From positions 329,501 through 393,500 of the forward strand of contig JAQGDQ010000113.1 of NCBI GenBank assembly GCA_030141605.1: a DNA stretch of 64,000 bases, in the 5' to 3' direction. The position numbers and the translations under genes were made by a program. This DNA comes from Tubiluchus corallicola. Its lineage: Eukaryota > Priapulida > Priapulimorpha > Priapulimorphida > Tubiluchidae. The notes under the pieces were generated by a model. It was not told where the DNA came from and made no database searches. It saw only the letters and a list, made by a program, of their open reading frames with translations. Each line of letters starts with the position of its first letter. The first letter of the stretch is position 1. Shown here one piece after another: positions 1 to 12,013 of this stretch.

Positions 1-353
1 CTATTTCACGATCATGCAACAACCACCTAAATGCAAATACAGTGTAAATCAACACTGTGACAAGCAAACAAGACAAATACAAAATTGTAAACTTACCTAT
101 TGTGTGATACAAAGCTAACTGACAGAAAAAATAAAGTTATGTTATTCCAACACATTTCATTCTCTGACCAATGCCTGTGGGTGGTAATAAGAGAAAACTT
201 TGCATTAAAAACGATGACAACATTGTAAATGAGCTACAAGGGCCAGTTCTTACATTTAGCGATGACGTTTTACGTGACTGCCTTGAATTTGCTGTTTTTG
301 ATTAATTATTGTACATTCGCCATTTTGATCGCAGTTAGTCTTTTTCAGAAACT

Positions 354-725
354 TTGTCAACTACGTGCTACAACAGCATTGGTAACCTAGCGAGCTGGTC
401 AAAGTTGAGCGTGACCGTAATGGGAATGGGTGGTGTACAACTCGACGACCCCAGTGAATGCACAATGGGGGAAACGGAAGGAGAAAGATGTCTGCAGACC
501 AAGCTAACAGAAGAGCAAGTCCGTTTCTTGGGGGATCTGATTGCGTACATTATCGACAGCGATGATTTCAACGATATGCGCTTGGACCTCCTCACTGAAA
601 CGCAGTATGACTTTGAACATTTTATTGGCAAGCTGCTAAAGTCACTGCACAGATTGGAGGGTATAATAAAACACCCTGTTAGGCAGTTATTAAAAAAATA
701 TGAAACGGTGAAGAAGTTTCACTAG
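354..725 (+). CDS. Small hypothetical ORF or terminal exon, helical acidic protein
   Basis: I do not recognise this protein. An open frame runs to TAG at 723-725. The first ATG in it is at 420, giving about 101 residues. A splice-acceptor-like TTTTTCAG sits at 341-348, so the stretch could instead be the last exon of a gene starting left of the window. The N-terminal part is Gly/Asp/Glu-rich. From about position 490 the sequence looks amphipathic and helical, beginning LTEEQVRFLGDLI and ending in a basic tail (KKYETVKKFH). Base composition is visibly less AT-rich than the 2.8 kb that follow. It is the only plus-strand candidate gene in the window. No domain could be named. Confidence 0.4.
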   Translation: MSTTCYNSIGNLASWSKLSVTVMGMGGVQLDDPSECTMGETEGERCLQTKLTEEQVRFLGDLIAYIIDSDDFNDMRLDLLTETQYDFEHFIGKLLKSLHRLEGIIKHPVRQLLKKYETVKKFH

Positions 726-3300
726 AAAATATTACAAAAGCATATTGTATACTTTGTTACATTATAATGGTGAGAGTTTTTTTATTTATTACGTGAATTA
801 TTATTATTATTAAAATGAATTTATTTCGTGTTCTTATATAACTATATTGGACTACACTTCTAATTTATAAACATAAATATTTAATAGGTTAATCATTCAT
901 AAATACTTCTACTTTTTGTAATCAATAATGAATTATAATGATGGTTGTAATGTATAGTAATGTAATGAATTAATTTATATCGCGTTGTTATGTAACTATT
1001 TTGGACAGCACTTCTACTTGATAGATATAAATATTTAATAGGTTAATTATTCATAATTCCTTTTGTAATGAGTAAGCTTACCATACACTGTTTATGTTAC
1101 GTTAATTAATACGATCATTAGTTTGACTGTACCATCACTTTACAAGAACGTATATAGAAAATCACTGTATTCACTAGGACAAATGTCATGTGTTCCATAG
1201 TGCGTACTGGGGATTTTATTGCGCAAGTGTACCTGACTTATATAGGCTCCAATAAAATACCTCTTTCGAAAATTTCCAATATTTTAATAGCAAAATATTG
1301 GGAAAAGTGACTAGTAAATAAGGTTACTTATTTTAGTGAAAGGGAAATTTATTTTCACCGATGTACCAAGGGATTATGACTCAAACTACATTTTACTAAC
1401 CATGACATTTCGAGATAGTTCATAAGACATTAAAACTGCAAGATAATTAAAATCAAATAACTTACAGAATGATAGTTGAAATGAATAAATGAAAATTTTA
1501 AAGTTTAAAAAACACTGCGGACTGGTAAAATTTATATAAAATTAGAATATAAGTATTAAACTAAGTGTCAAAAACTGCAGTTTGCAGAAAGGGACTTAAA
1601 TAAGTCTGACTATAAAAGACTAAAAAGAATAAAAATTTATGCCTATTGGCAGCTTAACTGAAGTCCAGTTTGCAGCCTACAATTTTTAACGATCAACTTA
1701 AAATTATACGCACCATCAAAATGTATATTCCTAATTTAAGTGAATTTTACCAGTCCAGTGCAGTATTTTTTAAATTTCATATTCTTCACGTATAAATTTA
1801 AATTATCATTTTGTAAATTATTTGATTTTAATTATCTTACAGCCGTAACGTCTGATGAAGATAATCGAAATGTCATGGCTAATAAAATGAAAATTATTTT
1901 ATTAGCATCTAAGAAGACATCACAGACAAAGCGTGAAGTCGGGTATTCTATGGAATGCCTAGGCATTTTATATAATGCCAAATTAAACTAGGTAAAGTGC
2001 CTAAAATAGCTCATTCTGCACTTTTCCTGGGCATTATAGATAATGCAAAAATCTCTCTAAGCAAACTGTATAATTCATAAATTTTAAGTATACTTTTGCT
2101 AGGCGTTTTATAGAATGTCGAATAAATTCTAGTTAAAATGAAAATAAAGCAAATGTTCAATTGTTTTGATGTAATTTTCCTAGGCATTTTATATAATGAT
2201 AATTTTATTTTAGGGAATGTGTGAAATTGAACCAAGTCGTGTTTCAATGCGCTTGTAAATTGGTTAGCTTTTTCTCGTGTCCAAGAATTCTGTCGTTCCC
2301 TTTCTGTAGTGGACGGAGAGAAAGAGAAACAGAGAGAGAAAGATGCAAACATTCTGGTCTACTGTGCAGGCTACATTTCATAAACTTTTTCATTTAATCT
2401 ATTGCGAAAACAAAGCTCTCTGCACATCAAATTTCTATTATTAACCTCGTCTTCTTCCATGGCAACACCAGTCATGGCCTTTAAACTATGCCCAACATAC
2501 AAAATTGTATTTGCGCAAGTTCTCAGCCTAGCATTTAAAAAGATTTTTAAATGATGCATTAAGTGATCCACCTGATTGAGCAGCATGTCTAGAATGGTGA
2601 TTTTGTGCAATTACTAGAAAACGAAATTTTAACTTAACGGCTTACGTAAACAAATTGCTTAGTTTCATTTTGTCGTTGAATCATTGGGCGCATTTCATAC
2701 AACGTCTAGGTAATGTACAAAATAGCGAGTAAAAGTTCCGCACAAAACGAATTATGTTCGTTTTAAACTTTGCCAAAGTCACTCAATTTGTATAAATCCT
2801 AGCCATTATACAAAACGCCTAGGTAAAGCGAGAAAAAGTCGCAGCAAAAAGATTTATTTCACACTTTTCCCGAAACGCATAAGGGTTATATAAAATACTT
2901 AAAGGATTTCATAAAATGTCTAAATTTACACATTGCCTGTAAATCGACGAAAATTAAAGCTCTACTTTTAGTACTGCTTGGCAGTTTTTACACAGCCACG
3001 TCAATCGAAATCTGACCGCTACTAATGTTAGGTTAGCATCTCAAAATCTTATCAGTGATTACGAGACCACAAAAAACTAACACATATATGATAATTAAAA
3101 AAACTAACACACATATGATAATTCATTAGTTATAAGTTCATCCCTCATAACGTGGGGCTCTGAACATGGAGGAGTAACAAAAGTTTTGTTTAGCTTAGTT
3201 TAGGTTATTCACATCTATGTCATACAATATAGTACAACATGTACTAGCACACTACGTAATGAACACTTATAAATGTTTACAATTGGAATGACTTAGATAA
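726..3300. other. Intergenic AT-rich stretch with degenerate palindromic repeats
   Basis: No gene is supported. The short open frames here have no splice or domain support. From about 1950 to 2930 a motif of the form CCTAGGCATTTTATATAATG recurs in both orientations (see findings). A hammerhead-like core lies at 1852-1870. On the minus strand, AATAAA (plus-strand tttatt at 3307-3312 and 3328-3333) could end the GRL transcript from the right. Confidence 0.5.
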
Positions 3301-3573
3301 GGTTGTTTATTTAATGGTTAGATAAGGTTGTTTATTAAGACCATAAGACAAGGTGAACTACCGTAATCGCAAAACCTGTATTTCATGCAATCTGCAGAAT
3401 GCACGTGCATGATGATTTATGAATTTTAACAGTTTTACTAATCTAATTAAAGCAGTGTAAAATGTTGTGTAAGCTATGCTAGATTTTGACCTAAAACGTG
3501 ACATGGTCTCGCGTCACCCCAAACATGTCGAATTCTTCTTTAATGGAGATGCGTGAGTTCCATTCATGAACAT

Positions 3574-4466
3574 TTAGTTTATATTGAACTGCAACATCAG
3601 GAACAAATAGGTGAAATAAAGTCCAAACAGCTGAAAAGAAAATTCGCTTTTAATTATTTTCACGAGTCCGCAAAATTAGATAAGAAAATATAAGCAAAGA
3701 TAAACAACCAGCTGACACAAACCTCAAGATATTTTTTTTAAAATTTGTCAGATTTAATTTCTAATAGTGCATAATAATATTTGGTGAATTTATTTTACTG
3801 GTTACTTTTCAAGGGACTAGTGTAACGAAATGCGTCAGGATTTCAGTCATATCAAACCAATTGCGTGATTACCACTTACCGTTAGAATAATTTCTTTGGT
3901 GATGACAAACATTCCCAAAAACGTAAATCCTATTTTTTGTCCAGTCAATTTCGACAGGAACAGATTCAACTAAAAAAATACGGAGATTTACATGCAACTT
4001 CAAGGAAATTGGAACCTAATAAACTGAATTAACAGAACTAAACTTAACAGAACTAAATTATTGAACTTCAACACCGAAAATATTGCACGCACCATTCATC
4101 AGGTGCCAGTATATTAATGCCGTATATTACTAATGCCCGTAATTTTTGATATAAATTTATGTCGGATAACGATTATTAACAAATTTAGTTCTGCTCACTT
4201 GAACGACGAAGTTGTTTGACACTTCTTGGTCTGGGTGCTCTTGTGTGTCCACAGCTACCTTGAGGTTGTACAAGTGCTCCAGTGGCTCGTGTGCCTGAAA
4301 GTAACACGCCTTTAGAAAATTTAGCTTTCCTATTATTTATGTATGAGTATGAATTTTTTTCATAAGCTATTACTTATCAAAATTAAATGCATGTAATAAG
4401 AAAATGAATTTTAATCCCTTTGCAAGAGTCTGACAGAAGAAGAAAGAGAAAGAGAGAAAGAGAGAG

Positions 4467-4530
<64 letters not shown>

Positions 4531-5758
4531 AAGCGATGGGAAGAAAGGACGTAAACAAGAAGGAGAAATTGAGTAAAACAATCAATAGCTCAGTAAAACA
4601 ATGAACACACTATGTGTATATTTAGTCACTTTTCATTAAACAAATAGATGCTTTACACAAAAGAATTCTTACTGCTGAATGAAGTGACGAGGCGCTTAAC
4701 GATACTATGGTTATAGATGAAACTATTTGCACCAGAAGGAAGGAAGCAGTAGCAACGGAAAGCATTTGGCTAGCTTGCGTGTTGAACATGCGTGCCAGCA
4801 GAGTGTATGATATAAAACAAGTCAGTGGTACGTTACAGACATAATCCAGGGCTATCAGGCGAGCTAGATCTGCGTCTAACAGAGTTATTTGCTTGCAGAG
4901 AAGAAGATGGCGGTTGCGAATGTGTTCGATCATATCAGGAATTGCATTGTGCTTTATAGCCTTTTGTACCGTGACCAACTCCACGGTTACTTTCTGAAAT
5001 TCCCTTCGCAAAAGGAGACATAGCGAAGCTACAAACACGGGCGAGAACGCCATAGCTACTCCGTGTGCAACAGAACTGAACATAAAGGCATAAATGTCAA
5101 TCTTTTCGCTCAGAGATAATACATGTACCACTGGAAAGCTTTCATTGGATGTGCTGTCTGATTCAAAATTCTGACTTTCTCCAAGAGGTTCACTTAACAT
5201 GGATATTTGTATTCCTGCTACAACAAGTGCCAGAGAAAGAGGTGCCAACATCAACAGATGTGAAGTGAATCGAATTTTCTTGCCAGCTTTTCGTTTTGGT
5301 TTCTGGTCTTGCATGATATCATTCCATGCTATGGCAAACTTGACCAGGGAGCTGTTGCAGCAAGAAAGTCGGAACATGACGAGCGAATTCATGACGTTGT
5401 GAAACACAAATGTCATGGAGACAAACGTCATCGTTGTGCTCTCTTGCACGGCCCCAATTGTTATTACATTGCAGAAAAGTCCAACAAAGACATAGGTCAT
5501 CATCAAGATCATAATGATATGGTAAATCCTGCTAACGAGGTGAATCGGCTTAGGACATCTAAAATTTGGATTCAGGAAAGAAGGGTAGCTGAAGAAACCA
5601 GCAAGGTGCATCCACAACAGACAAGGTCTCAAATATTGTCTGACGTCATAGTTTCCGGCTTCGCTCATCCCTTTATCACATCCATCTTTACCATTTTTGC
5701 ATGGCATTACAGTTACACGTGTAACACACGGCATTGTTTTGCCCTTTTGCTGAAACAT
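3574..5758 (-). CDS. Gustatory-receptor-like 7TM protein, complete four-exon gene
   Basis: Predicted plasma-membrane chemoreceptor of the insect-type Gr/GRL superfamily (inverted 7TM, ligand-gated channel in studied members; ligand unknown). Exons on the minus strand: 5758-4673 (362 codons), 4294-4199 (32), 3969-3880 (30) and 3630-3574 (18 plus stop TAA), 442 residues in all. Every junction is phase 0 with GT-AG borders (GTAAGA, GTGAGC and GTAAGT donors; TTTCAG, TTTTTTTAG and TTTTCAG acceptors). Exon 1 holds six hydrophobic segments. Exon 3 encodes the segment leading into TM7 (GFTFLGMFVITKEIILT). Exon 4 carries the family signature TYLFLMLQF at about residues 431-439. The position of the intron before TM7 and the total length fit the family. 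The start is ATG 5758, in a context shared with the paralog at 8036. Exons 2-4 may also serve the two upstream first exons. Confidence 0.88.
4438..4535. repeat. (GA)n microsatellite
   Basis: Almost pure GA/GGA tract inside intron 1 of the GRL gene. It makes a spurious Ser-Leu open frame on the minus strand. Confidence 0.95.
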
Positions 5759-6342
5759 GTCTCAACCAAGCACGTTAGAAGACTGATAATTATTTAGGCT
5801 TGGCAATTTGCGAACTAACTGCTGATGTAATCATGTAAATGAAGTCATTTTTGTTTAGTGTTTTGCCACCGTTGTCAATTACATATCTACAGAAGAATTG
5901 TTGCATGTAGCAACACCCTTTATGCATTAGCATTAACATGCATTAGCAGTATTATTTTCGGCACTCATTCAATGTGTTTGTTTGCAGCACTGTTTTGTTG
6001 TCAAAATGATTTGTCGCATAATGCTTTTGTCTCAATTTGGTTTTGCTTTTATAGCAAAATTTGTGAGTTTAGTGATCTATCCAAACAAATTCAGTGAAAT
6101 TTATTTGCATTGTGATAAATATTCTAAATTGTACAACGTTTGTTTATATGGATCGGATTGAACTTGACAAGCAATTCACAAAATGAGCTTTTAGTTGTGT
6201 CCAACAAGAAGCTTGGTGACCATATAGACCAAACAATAGGGCAGCATGGTAAGAACTTGAACGTGTAACTTTAAAAAGGCCAAAAGACATGGGTCGTTTC
6301 CCTTATTACCACCAGATAGCAGTAAGAATAAAAACATCACCT

Positions 6343-6695
6343 GCTGTGATTACTGTTTGTCAGGTGGTCATTAGTAGCCATTAGCCAGATGAAAACATTA
6401 GATGAAACTTACGTATTGTAAATATAGTTTAGTAAATAGATTAAATTGTGCAATTTTGTACAACTCATGTACAATTTGTACGAATGTATACAAATTGTGT
6501 ACGATGTACGAATGCACGAATGTATACGAACGTATACAAACTGTACTACTCATGTACTATTTTGTACAAAATTGCACAATTTATTCTGTTTGCCAAACCA
6601 TAAATTCACAATACTGTACGTAAGTTCTAATATTTTCATGTGGCTAATAGCTGCTAATGACCACTTGTACTATAGCTAATGGTCACAGTGTGTAT
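6343..6695. mobile_element. Foldback/MITE-like element with long terminal inverted repeats
   Basis: The left arm (about 6364-6463) is repeated in inverse orientation on the right (about 6562-6670). Shared blocks include GTGGTCATTAG, ATTAGCCA, ATGAAAA and AACTTACGTA. The innermost 21 bp (6443-6463 and 6562-6582) are perfect inverse copies. The centre is rich in GTAC and TGTATAC. No coding capacity. It lies between GRL first exons 1 and 2. Element ends and target-site duplication were not resolved. Confidence 0.65.
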
Positions 6696-6959
6696 TTAGT
6701 GATCAGCGTTAAATAAAGCTGTAAATGGATGGGTGACTGTCCAGAAAACTGTTTCGGATTGATTTTATCTGTCATATCTCACTGCCATTTACTGCACTGA
6801 AGCAAGTGGTACGCTCTTGAACATAACCGAGGCCCATCTTCCGATTTAGTATCTCATCTCAAGTTGTTTGTGTAAGAGCCTAAACTAAAAAATCAGCAAT
6901 TAAAAACGAGAATACAAAGTATTGTTAAATAAAATTATAGTTTATGCATAAATTCTTAC

Positions 6960-8036
6960 GGATAAATGAAGTGACGAGGCACTCAGCGATACCACGGCGA
7001 TAGACAAAACTATTTGTACAAGAAGGAATGAAGCAGTAGCAAAGGGAATCATGCGACTAGCTTGCGTGAACATAGGTGCCAGCATTGTATACGATATAAA
7101 GCAAGTGAGTGGCACATTGCAGACATAATCTAGAGCAATCAGACGAGACAAATCTTTATCTAAGAGCGTTACTTGTCTGCAGATAAGAAAATGGTGTCTG
7201 CGGATGTGCTCGATCATGCCAGCAGCATGTTGGTCATGCACAGACTTCTGCATGATGACCAAGTTCTCTGCTATTTTCAGAAATTCACTCCGCAGAATGA
7301 AACACAGAAAAGCCAGTAATATGGGCGAGAACACCATAGCTACTCCTTGACCAACAGAACTAAACATAAAGACATAAATGCCAATTCGGTCTCTCAGGGA
7401 GAGCAACAAAGAAGAGCTTCCATTGAATGAGTTGTGTGTTTCGTTGCAATGACATTCGACAAATGCTTCATTTAACATAGATATTTGTATTCCTGCTACA
7501 ACAAGTGCCAGGGAAAGAGGTGTTAATATCAACAGATGTGAAGTGATTAGAATTTTATTGCCAGTTTTTCGTTTTGGTTTCTGGTCTTGTATGACATCAT
7601 TCCACGCCATGGCAAACTTGGCCAGGGAGCTGTTGCAGCAAGAAAGTCGGAACATGACAAGCGAATTCATGACATTGTGAAACACAAATGTCATGGAGAC
7701 AAACGTCATCGTTGTGCTCTCTTCCACAGCTCCATCAGTGAATACCGTACTGAGAAGTTCTACAAAGACATGTGTCATCATCAAGATCATAATAATATGG
7801 TAAACCTTGCAAACCAGATAAATAAATTTCGAGCAGCTGTCATTCAACATCAGGAGAGAAGGGTTACTAAAGACACCAGCCAGGAGCATCCACAACAGAC
7901 AAGGTCTCAAATATTGTCTGACGTCATAGCTGCCTGCTTCACGCATGCCTTTTTTACATCCATCTTTAGCATCTTTGCATGGCAGTGCAGTCGCACGTGT
8001 AATACATGGCATTGTTTTATTCTTTTGCCAAAACAT
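6960..8036 (-). CDS. GRL first exon 2 (tandem paralog; probably spliced to shared 3' exons)
   Basis: A 359-codon exon from ATG 8036 to a phase-0 donor TCC|GTAAGA at 6960. It is a close paralog of the exon at 4673-5758. The two share the start MF-x-QK and the stretches DVRQYLRPCLLWM, TTMTFVSMTFVFHNVMNSL and LDYVCNVPLTCFISYT. It encodes six hydrophobic segments but not the TM7 part. The frame runs only a few codons past the donor before a stop. No equivalents of the 32-, 30- and 18-codon 3' exons are visible between 5800 and 6959. The 5' flank (8040-8300) resembles that of the downstream paralog (5760-6090), so the duplicated unit was promoter plus first exon. Either it splices over the neighbour into 4294-3574, or it is a 3'-truncated duplicate. 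Function is as for the neighbour, by homology. Confidence 0.8.
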
Positions 8037-8933
8037 GTTTTAATCGAGTACATCAGAACACTGACAGTTATTTGGCTAGATAACTTTCCGGCTTTTTGCA
8101 CAGCAGAGGAAATAAGTCACTGTTTGTAATGCTTTGACACCATAGTCAATTATGCGAAATTTGCGAAACCTTATCTTTTATGCACTAATGCATCATTATT
8201 TTAGCATCAGACCAATGTGTTTATTTCGTTGCACACCTGTTGTCAGAATAATTTGCAGCATAATACTTCCTCGCCAAATGGGGAGTTTGTCGTGGCAGAA
8301 AAATTTGCTTTAGGAATCGTGAATCGTTTTCCAGGTTGTTTCCAGAACATTGTTATGATAAATTTCCATTAATGCCACTATATTTACATTGGTCATATAG
8401 ATGTGACTGAACATAACATTTGCTGTTTATAGAACAGCAGCAGTCTAACCGAAATCAGGAGAAAAGACAATATAAACTTTTGCTGTAAATCTTTCCTTAG
8501 GCTAATATTGACCTATGGTGACAGAAATTAAATAAATTAAACAGCTCCACTCCTGCAGGTCAGTAAAGGAGCAGATGACTGCAGGAAAACAGATTACGAT
8601 GCAACGCACATAAGTGTCTGGATGCATGTACAGCACTTAGGACACCATAATGATGGTGATTATCGTTGTTATGGTTGTTATCATTTTATTTCAGTCCAGC
8701 TGTCCATATAAAAACATACATTTACGTGATATAATTTAAAACCGTTAAACCGTGGACAATAACAGTTCAAAAATAAAAATGTGCAAGTTAATAAACACCA
8801 GGACTACTAATTAAAGTTAAATGGATAAAAAAAAATTAAGCGTTCTTTTCCAGTTTCACATTTAAAAAATGTAAAGATGTCAGTGATGATGAGTGTCTCT
8901 TCTAGGAGAGGACTACGATGATGATTAATATCC

Positions 8934-9004
<71 letters not shown>

Positions 9005-9055
9005 CCTCCCTCCCTCTCTCCCCTCCCTCTCTCTCTCTCTCTCTCTTCCTCTCTC

Positions 9056-9096
<41 letters not shown>

Positions 9097-9120
9097 TTCT
9101 CTCTCTCTCTCTCTCTGCCT
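8934..9120. repeat. (CT)n microsatellite
   Basis: Long CT tract with CCCT and TTCT interruptions. It generates false Ser/Leu and Arg/Glu reading frames on both strands. Confidence 0.95.
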
Positions 9121-9149
9121 CTGTCTCTGTGAATCAATGAATGAGTTCT

Positions 9150-10720
9150 TCTGGTATAATACTGATCTGTCTTAAACAGCAAAAACGAAGTGCAACTATA
9201 GCATAAACTCGTTTCGGCAAATATAACCCTGTGTTCGTTAGGGCAGACTGCTTGCTTCTCAGCAACAGAAAATATGCAAAAGAGTATGCAAAATTTTTAC
9301 GTTTTTGTAAGAAAACCTAAATAATGTGTTGCTAATGAGCAAGAGCTGATATAGTTACATTAATCCACTGCCTGAATTTATAAGATTACAAAATTTGTTG
9401 TTGGATTTAAATGTATGTCATCCAGCCCTTCCCCTTTCTTCCTTCTTCTGCCTCTCTTTACCACTTCTCCTCTCATTCTCTCTGAGTCTTCTCCTCTTAG
9501 TTTCCCTTCTCTTTTTGTCTCTCTCACACTCATTCACGTGCTCACTCAGGCACGCTTCAGCAAATCCAATGCTGTGAAGTTGAGTGTGAATCACATAAAA
9601 TGATTAACCGCACTGGCTTTTCAGTGGGGGCATTTTACTGAAATGCAAAACTTTTACCATTTTTTGCAAGAAAACCAAAATAATGTATCACTAATCAGCA
9701 AGATTTGATACAACTACATTCATCTGTTATCTAAATTAATTGCCTAAACTTATAAAATTTGTAGGTTTATTATTGTACATTATCCAGGTCTCTGTTCTGC
9801 TAACGAAACTGCTTACAGTGCGACACAATGTGTTATTCAACATGAGAAAACTGAAAACAATGTTACGTGTTTACATTCGTCAACGAGCATGTGAAACTGT
9901 GTATATGTGAATCAGTGCAATCATTTCCGTAGCTATTTTACAGCCTTTATTCCAAGCTGGCCTACTAACTGTGTCATGTGTTCATAGTTCATAGAGTCAA
10001 TATTATTAGTAAGACGAAGAACAGTTTGCGTTGATGACACCAAAATGAGAATTATAACATGTTAATTCCGACTTAATCAGCAAAATAAATCTAGGGCCTA
10101 TATTAGAAGCGCCTACCGATTTTTATAAGCGCCTTAACTTTATGCACTTAACTACATAGTCTTACGACACCGCCATTCCTCTAAGACAATGTCATAAATG
10201 GTCTTTGAATGCACTTAAGTTCACCTCGCTAGTTGCCGCCAGTTTGAATTCAAAAACTGTCTTAGGGTCCATTTAAGTTCGCTACTTGAATTTTAATCAA
10301 AAAGCTTGTCTTATGTTAAGACATGCGGGTGATGTTAGCTTCTGAAACTCGCAAAAGTCCTGACACGCAAGATTATAATAATAATAATGAATGAATAAAC
10401 AGCTACAGGCAAGGCTCAAACGCACGGTTTTTGTGTGGTAGGCTTTTTTGTTTCTAATACAGCTTTTCTGGTTTTCTTACAAAAACGTAAAAATTTTGCA
10501 TATTTTTTGCACATTTTCTGTAAATGAGAAGCTACCAGCGTGTGCACATGAATACAGAAGCTATGCAGAAGCGAGTTTACGCTAGAACAGTGCTGAGCCT
10601 CAAGAAGGGAGAGTGGAAGTGAAAAGGGATGGAGAGAGAAAAAGCAAGTAGAAGAGAGAATTAGAGAGAGAGAAAGAGAGAGAGAGAGAAAGAGAGAGAA
10701 AGAGAGAGAGCGGGGAAAGA
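9150..10720. repeat. Three copies of a CT-tract-associated repeat unit (two direct, one inverted)
   Basis: A unit containing ATGCAAAATTTTTACG, TTTTTGTAAGAAAACC and downstream AATAATGT...CTAAT occurs at about 9266-9390 and 9633-9760. An inverted copy covers about 10455-10525. Each copy has a pyrimidine-rich tract on its 5' side (8934-9120; 9425-9540; GA at 10600-10712 for the inverted copy). Copies 1 and 3 also share a TAAACTCG block between tract and core. The rest of 8300-10888 shows no gene and none of the missing GRL 3' exons. Confidence 0.65.
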
Positions 10721-10888
10721 AAGGATATTAATCATTATCGTAGGCCTTCCCTAAAGGGTCCATTTGACTGCCTTGAACCCTATACTTCTGCTTTTATCGT
10801 AGCACTCACGGGCCTACATGCTGCGGTGTGTTCTTGGTTTGGTTTAGTTATTTTAATGTACAAATATTATGTTATTAGTCATACTTAC

Positions 10889-12013
10889 AGATGCATTAAC
10901 TTCAGCTGCAAAGAATATTATTACGGCCAGTGTTCCACTGGAGAGAATCAGCATATACACGGATGTCATCGAGGTACTACTTTCTCCAAATGTGAACGTC
11001 TCCTCTTTCCCAAATGCTGGCCTAAGTAAACTGTATGACATAAACACTGAAGTTGGGACATTGCAAAAGAAAAGCACAAAAATAAAAGGACTCATTCCCC
11101 TGTCAAGAAACGCAATGTAGTGGCAAAGTAAGAGATGGCGTTTTCTCAGGTAGCACAGTTGATCTGAAAGATTGTCTTGCATTTCGTTTACAATTTTTGC
11201 AAGTTCCCTGCTTTTGGTTTTTAGCTGGTAGTTCAAGGCGTAGCAAATGCAAGCAAAAAGTGTGACAGGAAAAACCACTGATGATCCATACGCTAACGAA
11301 CCGGATAACAAGATAACTGCATGCGCCTGTAACCATGGTGTACTTTCTCCAGCAGTTACATTTTTATCAGTAACATCAGATGCGTTGTAGACGTCGTTGA
11401 TAAAATGTATTGCAGAAATTACCGTCGCTGAAACAAGAAACAAGGTTGGTAGTATAATCGCAGCTTTTCCAAATAAGGACAAATGTCGTCGTTGTCGCTG
11501 AGAAAGGTGATGCTTATCTCTGTGCCAAATATTGACAAACTTGCTTACACAGCCTGACTCTCGCGACCACAAAAATGTGATTGTTACATTCGTTGCAAAC
11601 TGCATCAAGAAAAGCATAGTTACAACGGTTGAAGTGATACTGCCTTCGGATAGACCTTCTATGATGACTCTTCGCAAGAAATCTATGAACATATACCAGT
11701 TCACCATTGCCATTACGATATGATACGTTGCTGTGAAGTATCTGAGCCCCTTTGAAACATTTCCTAGAACCACAACATCTGGATTGCTGCAGATCCCTGT
11801 TATGTGCATTAATAGCAGACAAGGTCTCAACATGTCCCTGATATCATAAACCTGAACGCTATTTGATCCATCATTTGCTATGTCTACAACGTTGTCACTA
11901 ATTTGACACTTCACATTACTTTCTGAGCCAATCCTTTGTGAAACATTATGATTTGGATGATCAAATGTGTCAAGTGATCTTAATGGTATGTTTCTTCTGG
12001 ATGTCATCTTCAT
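10889..12013 (-). CDS. GRL first exon 3 (divergent paralog)
   Basis: A 375-codon exon from ATG 12013 (M-K-M) to a phase-0 donor TCT|GTAAGT at 10889. It is more diverged than the two downstream paralogs but alignable: VYDIRDMLRPCLLLMHITG matches their DVRQYLRPCLLWMHLAG, and FCNVPTSVFMSYSLL matches VCNVPLTCFISYTLL. About six hydrophobic segments, with Asn-rich loops (NVT and NAS sequons) between TM4 and TM5. As with the middle copy, no TM7 exons are visible between it and the next paralog, and the donor phase matches the shared acceptor at 4294. It could be a third alternative first exon of one transcription unit, or a gene whose 3' part was lost. Confidence 0.75.

Noticed and set aside
5309-8129. 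Long plus-strand frames opposite the GRL first exons (5309-5797, 7587-8129)
   Set aside because: They mirror the conserved minus-strand coding sequence and have no domain of their own.
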